A DNA stretch of 24,587 bases from Casp-Chloro-G3 sp002816715 (GTDB taxonomy: Bacteria; Chloroflexota; Dehalococcoidia; Lucifugimonadales; UBA3495), in the NCBI GenBank assembly GCA_027623815.1, contig JAQBUV010000039.1:1-24587 (forward strand), given 5' to 3'. A model generated the notes under the pieces. The model searched no databases and was not told the origin of the DNA. It was given only the letters and a program-made list of their open reading frames with translations. The translations under genes were made by a program, and so were the position numbers. The first letter of the stretch is position 1; each line of letters begins with the position of its first letter. Below are positions 14,636 through 22,557 of this stretch, piece after piece.

Positions 14636-14846
14636 ATGGAGGAAAAAACTGAAGCTGACGGGTTGGCAAAATGTCGCCAATGCGAGTCTCAGGCCGTAAT
14701 GAAATCTGAAAAGATGTGACCTTTGTGAAAAAACTGGTCTAGATTTTCGCGTCCTTAAGCCTTACACTAATCCGGTGGAGCTACCGTATTCCTCTCCGTC
14801 AGTTGTCACGGTGCAATCGAGATTACAGGCTTCTACAGGCCGTTAA
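14636..14846 (+). pseudogene. Small zinc-ribbon protein gene with a one-base frameshift
   Basis: From ATG 14636 the frame reads MEEKTEADGLAKCRQCESQA to lysine at 14711-14713, then ATG TGA. Skipping the A at 14714 continues as CDLCEKTGLDFRVLKPYTN and on to TAA at 14844-14846. Joined, about 69 residues carry two CxxC pairs (CRQC and CDLC), spaced as in a zinc ribbon. This pairing across the shift is strong evidence that both parts were one gene. AGGAA lies about 10 bases before the ATG; an earlier in-frame ATG is at 14615. The A at 14714 is either an inactivating insertion or a sequencing error. I do not recognise the family; small zinc ribbons often bind nucleic acid or ribosomes. It is the only coding signal in the 14557-14990 gap. 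Confidence 0.6.
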
Positions 14847-14929
14847 GTAACTGGTCGCCTCACCATGATGGAATAGTCGTTGGTTGATTCATGAGACCAC
14901 CTAAACCCATCAATATGTTAGACTAACTT

Positions 14930-14947
14930 GCCGAAGCACGGTTCGGC
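14930..14947. repeat. Small perfect hairpin before the MFS gene
   Basis: GCCGAA and TTCGGC form a 6-bp stem with a 6-base loop, 43 bases before ATG 14991. It may sit in the leader RNA. Confidence 0.35.
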
Positions 14948-14990
14948 TGGAACAAACCCTACAGGAACAAATCCCCAAAGAAAGTTCGAT

Positions 14991-16322
14991 ATGAAAAACG
15001 GTCGTCTCTTCGGCATTAATATAGGCATTCACTATGCCTGGATAATCATAGCTGTTGCCGCTTTTATGCACATGGCCGGCGGATCAATCCGCCAGGCTTT
15101 TGGGGTGCTGATTGTCCCTCTGCAGGATCAGCTAGGTTGGAGTCCTGCTTCTATTACCTTGGGTTATGCCCTGGCCAGCATTACCGGCGCTCTTTTGGCA
15201 CCCTTGACCGGCATGGCCACAGACCGGTATGGCGCAAGGCCGGTAATTTTGGTGGGCGTCGCCTTCTTCTTTTTGGGCGCAATGATCACCGGTGTAGTTT
15301 CCCAAGTGTGGCATATCTGGATTTCCTACGGCCTCTTCCTGGGAGTGGCGCAGGCCTGCTTCAACGTTCCCATCCTTACCGCCGCCACCTACTGGTTCCG
15401 CAAACGGCTGGGCTTGGGGATTGGACTGCTACAGGCGTCGCACGGCTTGGGGCCAGCGGTGATGGCTCTGGTGGTTAGCTCCCTGCTCGCGTCGTATGAG
15501 TGGAAAACCGCCTTCTGGTCCATTGGCATTGTCGGCGGATGTATCATGCTGGGACTAGTCCTGCTGTTCCGTAGCCGTCCCTCAGACCTGGGTATTCGGG
15601 CTTATGGTGCTCCAGAGACGGAACCCATACACGAAAAGCTTGACCCGGCGTTTGAGAAGCTCAGGGCCAAGGCCTTTCGAACCAGCATGCAAAGTACCTC
15701 TGCCTTCTGGAAGCTGGTGTCGGTGCACTATCTGGGTTGTGTCGGCCATTCCATAGTAATCATTTATGTGATACCCATTGCGGTGGCGGCCGGTGTGGAC
15801 CTGGTGGCAGCAGCCGGCATACTCAGCACCCTGGCCGCAGTCAGCGTTCTGACCCGCTTCGCCACCCCGGTGGTGGCCGACCAACTTGGGGCGAAGTGGT
15901 CGATGGCCATAATGTTCATCCTGCAAGGGCTCCCGGTGCTGATGCTGTTTTGGGCGCAAGATCTATGGCAGTTTTACCTGTTCGCGGTGGTATTTGGCAT
16001 TGGCTATGGCGGCGAGGGTTCGGCATTCCCCATCATCAACCGTCAATACTTTGGACGCGGTCCAATGGGCCGCTCCTTTGGTTGGCAGCAGGCCGGGGCC
16101 GGGGTGGGGATGGCGACCGGGGCGTGGATTGGCGGATTATTGTACGGCGTCTTCGGCTCTTACGATGCAACCATTGTCCTTTCGGTAGTGGCCAGCGTTG
16201 GGGGAGCTATGGTACTTCTATCTATGGAGCCAACCAGTAGTCTGCTCATCCCTAATTGGGAGGACTCGGTGCCAGTTCAAACGAGTCCCGACGCTCCCAG
16301 CGTGGCTCCGGCCGGGGATTAA
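14991..16322 (+). CDS. MFS transporter (oxalate/formate-antiporter or monocarboxylate type)
   Basis: The start is ATG 14991, giving MKNGRLFGINIGIHYAWIIIAVAAF, where the first membrane helix begins at once. The longer frame from a TTG at 14928 would add a hydrophilic tail and reads through a hairpin. The 443 aa product has twelve hydrophobic segments in two halves, with the loop 2-3 signature in the form GMATDRYGARPVILVG and a long cytosolic loop of about 50 residues (RSRPSDLGIRAYGAPE onward). The FGVLIVPLQDQLGWSPASIT entry resembles the monocarboxylate and oxalate/formate branch, which moves small organic acids. The substrate is not proven. A second, unrelated MFS gene follows after 124 bases; they may form one transcript. 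Confidence 0.85.
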   Translation: MKNGRLFGINIGIHYAWIIIAVAAFMHMAGGSIRQAFGVLIVPLQDQLGWSPASITLGYALASITGALLAPLTGMATDRYGARPVILVGVAFFFLGAMITGVVSQVWHIWISYGLFLGVAQACFNVPILTAATYWFRKRLGLGIGLLQASHGLGPAVMALVVSSLLASYEWKTAFWSIGIVGGCIMLGLVLLFRSRPSDLGIRAYGAPETEPIHEKLDPAFEKLRAKAFRTSMQSTSAFWKLVSVHYLGCVGHSIVIIYVIPIAVAAGVDLVAAAGILSTLAAVSVLTRFATPVVADQLGAKWSMAIMFILQGLPVLMLFWAQDLWQFYLFAVVFGIGYGGEGSAFPIINRQYFGRGPMGRSFGWQQAGAGVGMATGAWIGGLLYGVFGSYDATIVLSVVASVGGAMVLLSMEPTSSLLIPNWEDSVPVQTSPDAPSVAPAGD

Positions 16323-16446
16323 CTGGGCCAGGACCACAATTGCGAAAATACTAGAAGATATTAACGGTTGGACAGCGGCAGGCTTGGCTCAAGGCACCCG
16401 AGCTTGAACCACCACATTTGCGAGTAGGAATCGAGGGAACCGAAAA

Positions 16447-17724
16447 ATGGCGGACACGGCGGACAAAATCGAAGCGCGAACGACAAATGACGAGGTTGAT
16501 CCGGGAGTAGGCACTGCCCTTGAGCGCAACTCGATCTTCTGGCTGACCAACTTCTCCCACGCGGTGAACCACTTTCAAAACCAGATGGTCGGGGTTTTGT
16601 ACATTGTCATCATGCCCGATCTGGGGTTTGACTACCAGGACTTGGGAACTCTGACCGCGGTCATGATCCTGCTGGGTGGGGTTACTCAGGGGTTCTACGG
16701 ATTTGCCACCCCCTTTATGCCTCGCGTCTGGCTGCTGGGTATTGGCAACATTGTGCTGGGTCTGGGAACCCTGGCTAGCGGATTTGTTGGTTCCTACGGC
16801 GGCTTCGTGGCAACCCGTGGCGTGGCGGCGGTGGGAGCCAGCGCCCAGCATCCGGTGGGATCAAGCCTTCTGGTCAGCTACTTCCCCAAGAAGATGGGCA
16901 CGATACTTTCGTTCAACATGAGCTTCTCCAACATCGGCAGCCTGCTGGCCCCCTTGGCGGCGGCGGGGCTGCTGCTGATTATGGACTGGCGGCAGATATT
17001 CATGTCGATAGCCGCCTTGAGCATCCTGATGGGTGCGGCCTACTTCCTATTCCGCAACCGAGGGAATGCCGGGCAGGCAGAGCACCAGGCCAGAAAGGTA
17101 ACTCTGGCCCGGGGTAAGGCCAGCTACCTCCGGGTTTTGCGCAATCGCAACGTGCTTCTGGTGTCCTTGGTCATGGCGGTGGGAGGCGCTGGGCGAGACA
17201 TGGGCGTCAATTTAGCGTTTCTTGGCCCGCACTTCAGTATTGACCTGGGGTTGTCCACCGGCATGGTGGCGATAGCTCTCACCGCCATGCAGATAGGGGG
17301 TATTGTGGGTCCCTTCGCCTTGGGTTGGTTGTCGGACCGGGTATCGCGCAAAGGCGTGATTCAAGCGTCCATGATTCTCTCTTCGGTGGCCACCCTTTGG
17401 CTGGCCTTTCAGGGCGCATTCTTGCCGGCGTTGTTGTTTAACTTGGTCTTCTACGGCGTCGTGACCCGCTCGCGCATGACCTTAACCCAGGCGATGGTAG
17501 CTGATTCCATAGCCCAGGAGGATATCGATGCCGCGTTCAGCGTGTTCTTCTTGTTGGGGGTAGCCTCAGCGCCGGTATGGGCGTTGTTGGTAGGGTTCCT
17601 GATGCAGAGGTTTGGCTTCACCATCGCATTTTCCGTGTTGGGCTTTTCTTATGTGTTTGGCATAGTGTTGATGCTCTTCGTCAAGGATGCTAAGCCGACT
17701 CCGATGGTCGCGGTGGCTACCTAG
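16447..17724 (+). CDS. MFS transporter (fosmidomycin-resistance-like branch)
   Basis: GAGGGAA precedes ATG 16447 at good spacing. The 425 aa product has a 30-residue hydrophilic N-terminus, then twelve membrane segments. SHAVNHFQNQMVGVLYIVIMPDLGF near the start and RGVAAVGASAQHPVGSSLLVSYFPKK (about 124-149) resemble the fosmidomycin-resistance (Fsr) branch, which expels small drugs. The loop 8-9 motif GWLSDRVSRKGVIQASM is intact. It differs clearly from the MFS protein just upstream, so the pair is not a recent duplication. The stop codon lies inside a 15-base tandem duplication. Substrate unknown. Confidence 0.82.
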   Translation: MADTADKIEARTTNDEVDPGVGTALERNSIFWLTNFSHAVNHFQNQMVGVLYIVIMPDLGFDYQDLGTLTAVMILLGGVTQGFYGFATPFMPRVWLLGIGNIVLGLGTLASGFVGSYGGFVATRGVAAVGASAQHPVGSSLLVSYFPKKMGTILSFNMSFSNIGSLLAPLAAAGLLLIMDWRQIFMSIAALSILMGAAYFLFRNRGNAGQAEHQARKVTLARGKASYLRVLRNRNVLLVSLVMAVGGAGRDMGVNLAFLGPHFSIDLGLSTGMVAIALTAMQIGGIVGPFALGWLSDRVSRKGVIQASMILSSVATLWLAFQGAFLPALLFNLVFYGVVTRSRMTLTQAMVADSIAQEDIDAAFSVFFLLGVASAPVWALLVGFLMQRFGFTIAFSVLGFSYVFGIVLMLFVKDAKPTPMVAVAT

Positions 17725-17761
17725 TAGGTGGCTACCTAGTAAGGGAGATGTAAGGGAGATG
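17712..17761. repeat. Two short tandem duplications at the MFS stop codon
   Basis: GGTGGCTACCTAGTA occurs twice in tandem (17712-17726, 17727-17741), the first copy containing the stop codon. AAGGGAGATGT (17741-17751) is then followed by AAGGGAGATG (17752-17761). Both look like replication-slippage products. Confidence 0.8.
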
Positions 17762-17987
17762 CGCCGGAGGAAACCCTCATGATGCGCTTATAGCTACGCA
17801 GGTTGGAGTGATCTGGTTATCACGTAAAAAAAAATTAGGTTGACCATATAAGTTTCAGTCGCAGGCATTATCCAACTAGGCGGGTTGTTGTTTCAGTGTT
17901 AGTTAGCGTCTACACTAGGCTGGCAGTTATACCTAGCTAGTAGCTACGGTCTATCCCCAGGCTGAATTACCGGATCTAGGAGTCGTT

Positions 17988-19286
17988 TTGGCTAATCCTG
18001 AACATGTAGCCCTTGCCAAGTCCGGGGCCAACGCAATCGCCCGATGGCGCGAGACCCACTACCGGATTCCTAATCCCACCCTACATTCGTACAGCTTGCG
18101 ATACCAGCTCGAAGACCGCTCCACCAGCGAGAATTTTGAACCGGAATTCGTCTATGGTCGCTCCAAGCTTGATCTTGCTGGAGCCTATTTAACCCGTATC
18201 AGATTGGCCGGGGCAGACTTGTCTTACGACGACCTCCGGGGAGCTGACCTTACCGGCTGCAATCTGCGACAAGCAAACTTGGCCGGCACCAACTTCAACT
18301 CGGCTCATTTGTCCCGATCTAACTTGAGCCGCACAACCTTAACCAGAGCGAGCATGACGGGTTGTTCTATGATCCGTTCCGACCTCTCCAGCAGCACGCT
18401 TGAATTGGCTCAATTGGCCGGGGCTAACCTGTCCTTCTCTAATCTCAGCTACACCAATTTGGAGCGCGCTGATCTTTCTAATACCGATCTCTCGTTTGCT
18501 GATCTATCGTGGGCCAACTTGAGGCACGCGAATTTGCGCGGCGCGAATCTGACTACAACGTCACTGAGGATGGCCGATCTGACCGGAGCCGACCTGAGAG
18601 ACGCGTACATATTCAATGCCGACCTTGAAAGCACCATCTTTCAGAATGCAGTCCTGGGAATAACCAAGCTCATCAACTGCGACTTGAGTAAAACCATCTG
18701 CCTGGAAATGACGCGTCACACCGGGCCCAGCGCCATTGGATTGGACACCTTCGCCAGGTCGGGTGGAATGTTGCCCAAAGTTTTCTTGGAGAATGCTGGC
18801 GTGGCCGCGCCTGTGATAGCGGCCCAAGATGCTTTGAGAGGATCCAGGCGGATTTACCCAAGTGTATTGATCGTCGGTTCCAAAGGAGATGCGGTGCTTG
18901 CCGACCGGATCAGGGCCGGGTTGTTAGCCTGCCAGGTGCCGTCTTGGAGCATTAGCGCCGACGATGAAGATGCGCAAAAGTCTGGCGATATGATCTTATC
19001 CCACTCCATTTATTACGACCGCTTGGTGCTGCTATGCACCGCGCAATCTTTGGAAAGTTCCCAGACCAGCCAGTACTTTTTCGAATTGGCTAGTTCTCAT
19101 AGCTCCGAAACCGATCAGACGTTGGCGGTAGTGGCCGCCGACGATGTCTTCTACGACCGATCAGACCGGCTTTGCACTATGCTGGGGAAGGGCCTGGTTC
19201 TGGATTTCAGGGGTTGGGAAGATGCTCAGAATTACAAGGAAGCTTTTGCTGCTCTGGCCAAAGCCCTTTGTGGAGAAAGCCCGTAA
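17988..19286 (+). CDS. Pentapeptide-repeat protein with a diverged C-terminal TIR-like domain
   Basis: A TTG start at 17988 is supported by AGGAG 6 bases upstream; no ATG exists near it. Residues 60-235 are an A(D/N)Lxx array, a right-handed beta-helix. Residues 240-272 (RHTGPSAIGLDTFARSGG, then LPKVFLENAGV) are the linker of a known architecture that joins pentapeptide repeats to a TIR domain. The 290-430 region follows the TIR order: PSVLIVGSKGD where FISYSxKD is usual, ADRIRAGLL helix, RLVLLCTAQSL where LLLVLSEHS is usual, SQYFFE (Glu366) where SxWVxxE is usual, and LVLDFRGWEDAQNYKEAF. The overall match is clear, but the first loop and the tryptophan of the catalytic helix are lost, so NADase activity is doubtful. 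TIR proteins act in signalling or phage defence; the role here is inference. Confidence 0.8.
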   Translation: MANPEHVALAKSGANAIARWRETHYRIPNPTLHSYSLRYQLEDRSTSENFEPEFVYGRSKLDLAGAYLTRIRLAGADLSYDDLRGADLTGCNLRQANLAGTNFNSAHLSRSNLSRTTLTRASMTGCSMIRSDLSSSTLELAQLAGANLSFSNLSYTNLERADLSNTDLSFADLSWANLRHANLRGANLTTTSLRMADLTGADLRDAYIFNADLESTIFQNAVLGITKLINCDLSKTICLEMTRHTGPSAIGLDTFARSGGMLPKVFLENAGVAAPVIAAQDALRGSRRIYPSVLIVGSKGDAVLADRIRAGLLACQVPSWSISADDEDAQKSGDMILSHSIYYDRLVLLCTAQSLESSQTSQYFFELASSHSSETDQTLAVVAADDVFYDRSDRLCTMLGKGLVLDFRGWEDAQNYKEAFAALAKALCGESP

Positions 19287-19293
19287 GTGGGTT

Positions 19294-19323
19294 GATAGGC
19301 CACCAAGAATAAATCGGCCTATC
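19294..19323 (+). terminator. Hairpin after the pentapeptide-TIR gene
   Basis: GATAGGCC (19294-19301) and GGCCTATC (19316-19323) are perfect 8-base arms with a 14-base loop, 8 bases after the stop. There is no T-tract, so the termination role is tentative. Confidence 0.45.
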
Positions 19324-19388
19324 GGATTTGCCTGGTAATATTTGCGCCTTTGTATTGACGCCCCTGCTAAGAAACTCCCAGGCACGTA

Positions 19389-19397
19389 TGGTACAAT
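19389..19397 (+). promoter_or_regulatory. Extended -10 promoter for the molybdenum hydroxylase gene
   Basis: TGGTACAAT (TGn plus TACAAT, 5/6) predicts a start near 19404, 45 bases before ATG 19449. The -35 region is poor (AAGAAA). Confidence 0.45.
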
Positions 19398-19448
19398 TCC
19401 AGCAACAGCGCCCCATTGATTTAAGTACCAAAAACGAGGTGGTTGGTT

Positions 19449-21737
19449 ATGGCTAATATTGTCTTGTCGAACACGGATTATAAGGTGGTTGGGACTCGGC
19501 CAATCCGCCACGATGGCGCGGACAAAGTTACCGGCAGAGCAAAATACGGCGCCGATTTCCAGATGACCGGATTGCTCCAGGGCAAAGTCCTGCGCAGTCC
19601 ACACGCTCATGCTCGGATCAAGTCCATTGATACCAGCAAGGCCGAGGCCTACCCCGGCGTCAAAGCGGTGGTCACGGTCAAAGACCTGCCCATATCCCGG
19701 ATGGAAAAACCCGACCAAAGCATGCGCTTCGCCAGCGACAACGTCTTGGCCCGCGAGAAGGCCCTCTACAAGGGGCATGCCATCGCGGCGGTGGCCGCCG
19801 ACAGCCCTCATGTAGCGGAAATTGCCCTCTCTTTGATTGAGGTGGTCTACGAAGTGCTCCCTTCAGTGGGCACGGTGCAGGAAGCGATGAAAGAGGGCGC
19901 GCCATTGCTGCACGAAGATGTCACCACCAACGAACTGGGGGAAGCGACTACCAAGCACAGTAATATCGCGACGCACTTCAAGTATGAGTTGGGCGACATT
20001 GAAAAGGGATTCGCCCAAGCTGACGTGATCGTTGAGCGGGAATTCACCACTACCACGGTTCACCAGGGATATATTGAGCCGCAGAACGCCTCAGCCCTGT
20101 GGAACTCCGATGGGCAGTTGAAGGTCTGGACCAGCACCCAGGGCGCTTTCACAGCTCGCGACGCACTGGCTAAAGTTCTGGACCTGCCGGTGTCCAAAAT
20201 CACCGTAGTACCAATGGAAATAGGCGGCGGATTCGGTGGTAAGATTCCCATTTACCTGGAGCCGCTAGCCGCTCTGCTGTCCAAGAAATCGGGTCAGCCG
20301 GTCAAGATGCTGATGTCCCGTACCGACGTGTTTGAGAGCACCGGCCCCACTTCTGGTTCCTGGATGAAAGTCAAGATTGGCGCTACCAGCGACGGCAAAA
20401 TTGTCGCCGCCGATGCGACGCTGGCCCTGGAAGCCGGAGCGTTTCCGGGCTCCCCCGCGACTGCGGCAGCCCAGTGTATCTTTGCACCCTACAACATTGA
20501 AAACGTGCGTTCCCAGGGCTATGACGTGGTTAGCAACAAGCCCAAGGTGGCACCCTACCGGGCGCCCGGCGCACCCATCGCGGCTTTTGGCGGCGAACAA
20601 GTGGTCGACGAGCTTAGCCGCAAATTGGGCATCGACCCATTGGAGTTCCGTCTGAAGAACGCTTCCAAGGAGGGCACTCGACGGGTGGACGGCCCGGTTT
20701 ATCCGCGCATCGGCAACGTCGAGGTACTTGAGGCAGCCCATGCTACTGAGCAATACAATACTCCGCTGACCGGCAAATACCGGGGTCGCGGCGTGGCCTC
20801 GGGCTTCTGGTTCAACATTGGGATGCCGTCCAGTTGCAGCATTGGGGTCAACTCCGACGGCACTATCACCCTGGTGGAAGGCTCCACCGACATCGGCGGT
20901 ACGAGGGCGTCACTCGCCATGCAAGCTGCCGAGGTTCTGGGTATTCCCGCCGAGGATGTGCACCCCAGCGTAGGTGATACCGACTCGGTGGGCTACACTT
21001 TCCTGACCGGCGGTAGTCGGACGACCTTCGCCAGCGGTTGGGCCGCCTACGAAGCAGCCCAAGACATCAAGCAAAAGATGATTGAGCGCGCGGCCAGTAT
21101 CTGGGACGTTTCCGCCGCTGATGTTGAGTTGATGGACGGGGTATTCCAGCACAAGTCTGAGCCAGAATTGAAGACCAACTTCAAGGACTTAGCTGGTCAG
21201 CTTAACCGCACCGGCGGCCCCATATCCAGCCAGGTTAGCGTCGATCCCAAAGGCGCGGGTGGGGCATTCAGCATCCACATCGCCGACGTTGAAGTCGACC
21301 CAGACACCGGCAAAGTCACCGTGCTGCGGTTCACCGCGGTGCAGGACGCCGGCAAAGCCATCCATCCCAGCTACGTTGAAGGACAGATGCAAGGCGGCGT
21401 AGTTCAGGGAATTGGCTGGGCGCTGAACGAAGAGTATTTCATGAGCGACCAGGGCTCGATGGTAAATTCCAGCTTCCTGGACTATCGCATGCCCACCAGC
21501 TTGGACTTGCCCATGATTGATACGGTCATAGTTGAAGTGGCCAACCCCGGCCACCCCTTCGGCGTGCGCGGCGTGGGTGAGGTGCCTATTGTGCCTCCCA
21601 TGGCCGCCATTGCCAACGCCATCAGTGACGCAATCGGTGTTCGGATGGAACATCTGCCGATGTCCCCAGGAGCGATTCTGGAAGCCCTCTGGGAGAAAAA
21701 CGGGCAGCCCGCCGAGTTGCAAGCCGCCGACGACTAG
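19449..21737 (+). CDS. Xanthine dehydrogenase family molybdopterin-binding subunit (orphan)
   Basis: ATG 19449 has GAGGTGG 7 bases upstream; the in-frame TTG two codons earlier is less likely. The 762 aa protein is the large subunit of a molybdenum hydroxylase, which hydroxylates carbons of heterocycles or aldehydes. Residues 15-140 are the a/b hammerhead domain (KVTGRAKYGADF, RSPHAHARI). The molybdopterin domain has GGGFGGK (259-265), APYRAPGAP (368-376) and, near the end, GVRGVGE with Glu711 as the expected catalytic base. The CO-dehydrogenase loop VAYRCSFR is absent, so it is not a CO dehydrogenase. The family normally works with an iron-sulfur and an FAD subunit; neither gene is in the window. 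The next gene is a CMD-like protein 152 bases on. Substrate unknown. Confidence 0.93.
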   Translation: MANIVLSNTDYKVVGTRPIRHDGADKVTGRAKYGADFQMTGLLQGKVLRSPHAHARIKSIDTSKAEAYPGVKAVVTVKDLPISRMEKPDQSMRFASDNVLAREKALYKGHAIAAVAADSPHVAEIALSLIEVVYEVLPSVGTVQEAMKEGAPLLHEDVTTNELGEATTKHSNIATHFKYELGDIEKGFAQADVIVEREFTTTTVHQGYIEPQNASALWNSDGQLKVWTSTQGAFTARDALAKVLDLPVSKITVVPMEIGGGFGGKIPIYLEPLAALLSKKSGQPVKMLMSRTDVFESTGPTSGSWMKVKIGATSDGKIVAADATLALEAGAFPGSPATAAAQCIFAPYNIENVRSQGYDVVSNKPKVAPYRAPGAPIAAFGGEQVVDELSRKLGIDPLEFRLKNASKEGTRRVDGPVYPRIGNVEVLEAAHATEQYNTPLTGKYRGRGVASGFWFNIGMPSSCSIGVNSDGTITLVEGSTDIGGTRASLAMQAAEVLGIPAEDVHPSVGDTDSVGYTFLTGGSRTTFASGWAAYEAAQDIKQKMIERAASIWDVSAADVELMDGVFQHKSEPELKTNFKDLAGQLNRTGGPISSQVSVDPKGAGGAFSIHIADVEVDPDTGKVTVLRFTAVQDAGKAIHPSYVEGQMQGGVVQGIGWALNEEYFMSDQGSMVNSSFLDYRMPTSLDLPMIDTVIVEVANPGHPFGVRGVGEVPIVPPMAAIANAISDAIGVRMEHLPMSPGAILEALWEKNGQPAELQAADD

Positions 21738-21750
21738 ACACTAGAAAAGT

Positions 21751-21833
21751 AGCATGACCCTCACCTTGCGCCTTTCTTCAATTGCAGGAGGGGTGGCCGG
21801 GCCGAAATCCAGGCCGGGGTGAGGGTTTATGCT
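21751..21833. repeat. Long inverted repeat after the molybdenum hydroxylase gene
   Basis: ACCCTCACC (21757-21765) and GGTGAGGGT (21818-21826) are perfect, extended outward by AGCAT and ATGCT with small mismatches. The 52-base centre is GC-rich. It could be a dispersed element or a transcript end. Confidence 0.5.
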
Positions 21834-21889
21834 GCGCCCGACCAGTTTGCTTTGACATAATAAACAAATGCTTTGAGGAGGATGAGACT

Positions 21890-22438
21890 ATGGCTCGCGT
21901 ACCTTTTGCCCAACGTGACACCATGACGCCAGATGGCCAGCAGGTTTGGGATGAGATTGAAGGCAGCCGAGGAGGCGTGGCCCGAAACTATGCCGCGGTT
22001 CTGAACAACCCGCAGGCGGCCAAAGCCTATGCTACCCTGGGCGGCTACGCCCGATTCGAGACTCCTTTAGACCCCCGGGTGAAGGCTTTGGCGGTGCTGA
22101 CCGCCGCGCGGGAGGCTTGCGGCCACTATGTCTGGACGGTGAACCAGCGGGCCGCCAAAGAAGCGTCAATCAGCGACGACATCATCGCCGCCATTCGGGA
22201 ATATCGCGCGCCGGTGGGACTCGACGCCAAAGACGCTGCCGTGGTGCAGTTCGTATTGGAAATTCTGCGCCAACACCGGGTCTCCGATGCCACTTACGAC
22301 GCGTTGCGCTCGCTGATCGGCGATCCGGCAATTATCGACATGATGGTGGTGGTGTCCTACTACCACGGACTGGCCCATCTTTTGCAGGCCCTGGACGTGG
22401 AACTGCCAGATGGAGTGGCATCGGCGTTGACCTACTAA
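21890..22438 (+). CDS. Carboxymuconolactone decarboxylase family-like protein (AhpD fold)
   Basis: ATG 21890 has AGGAGG about 8 bases before it; the upstream in-frame extension is intergenic sequence. The 182 aa protein is all helical and matches the CMD/AhpD family: LDPRVKALAVLTAAREACGHYVWTVNQRAAKEASIS (60-95) is the core two-helix motif, and IIDMMVVVSYYHGLAHLLQALDVELP (148-173) the closing helix. In peroxidase members this core holds CxxC plus His. Here only Cys77 is present and the His position near residue 85 is Asn, so thiol peroxidase activity is unlikely. It resembles the branch with QYEW at this place, often found in aromatic catabolism clusters. It follows the molybdenum hydroxylase on the same strand, which fits a shared catabolic role. 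Confidence 0.8.
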   Translation: MARVPFAQRDTMTPDGQQVWDEIEGSRGGVARNYAAVLNNPQAAKAYATLGGYARFETPLDPRVKALAVLTAAREACGHYVWTVNQRAAKEASISDDIIAAIREYRAPVGLDAKDAAVVQFVLEILRQHRVSDATYDALRSLIGDPAIIDMMVVVSYYHGLAHLLQALDVELPDGVASALTY

Positions 22439-22496
22439 ACTAAAGCCAAGGTGGAATCTACATTAAGCTATCCCAAATTCAGATGCGCCACGGCCT

Positions 22497-22557
22497 CATG
22501 GTTCGACAAGCTCACCAACAGCGGACTAAATCCGCTCGTCCTGAGCCTGTCGAAGGA
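22497..22557. repeat. REP/MITE-like hairpin element, copy 2 (inverted)
   Basis: The reverse complement matches copy 1 at 2401-2469: arms TTCGACAGGCTCA and TGAGCTTGTCGAA plus the flanking TCC and CCATG are the same, and the centre differs in length and sequence. It lies in the 431-base gap 22439-22869. Confidence 0.8.

Noticed and set aside
15737..16240. 167-codon plus-strand frame inside the first MFS gene
   Set aside because: Shifted-frame shadow of the transporter; rich in Arg, Gly and His with no start signal.
17820..17840. Run of A residues after the MFS gene as a terminator
   Set aside because: The A-run is on the plus strand without a preceding stem followed by T; it does not make an intrinsic terminator in the plus direction.
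19161..19811. 216-codon minus-strand open frame across the pentapeptide-TIR end and the Mo-hydroxylase start
   Set aside because: It crosses two real genes and a promoter and shows no family features.
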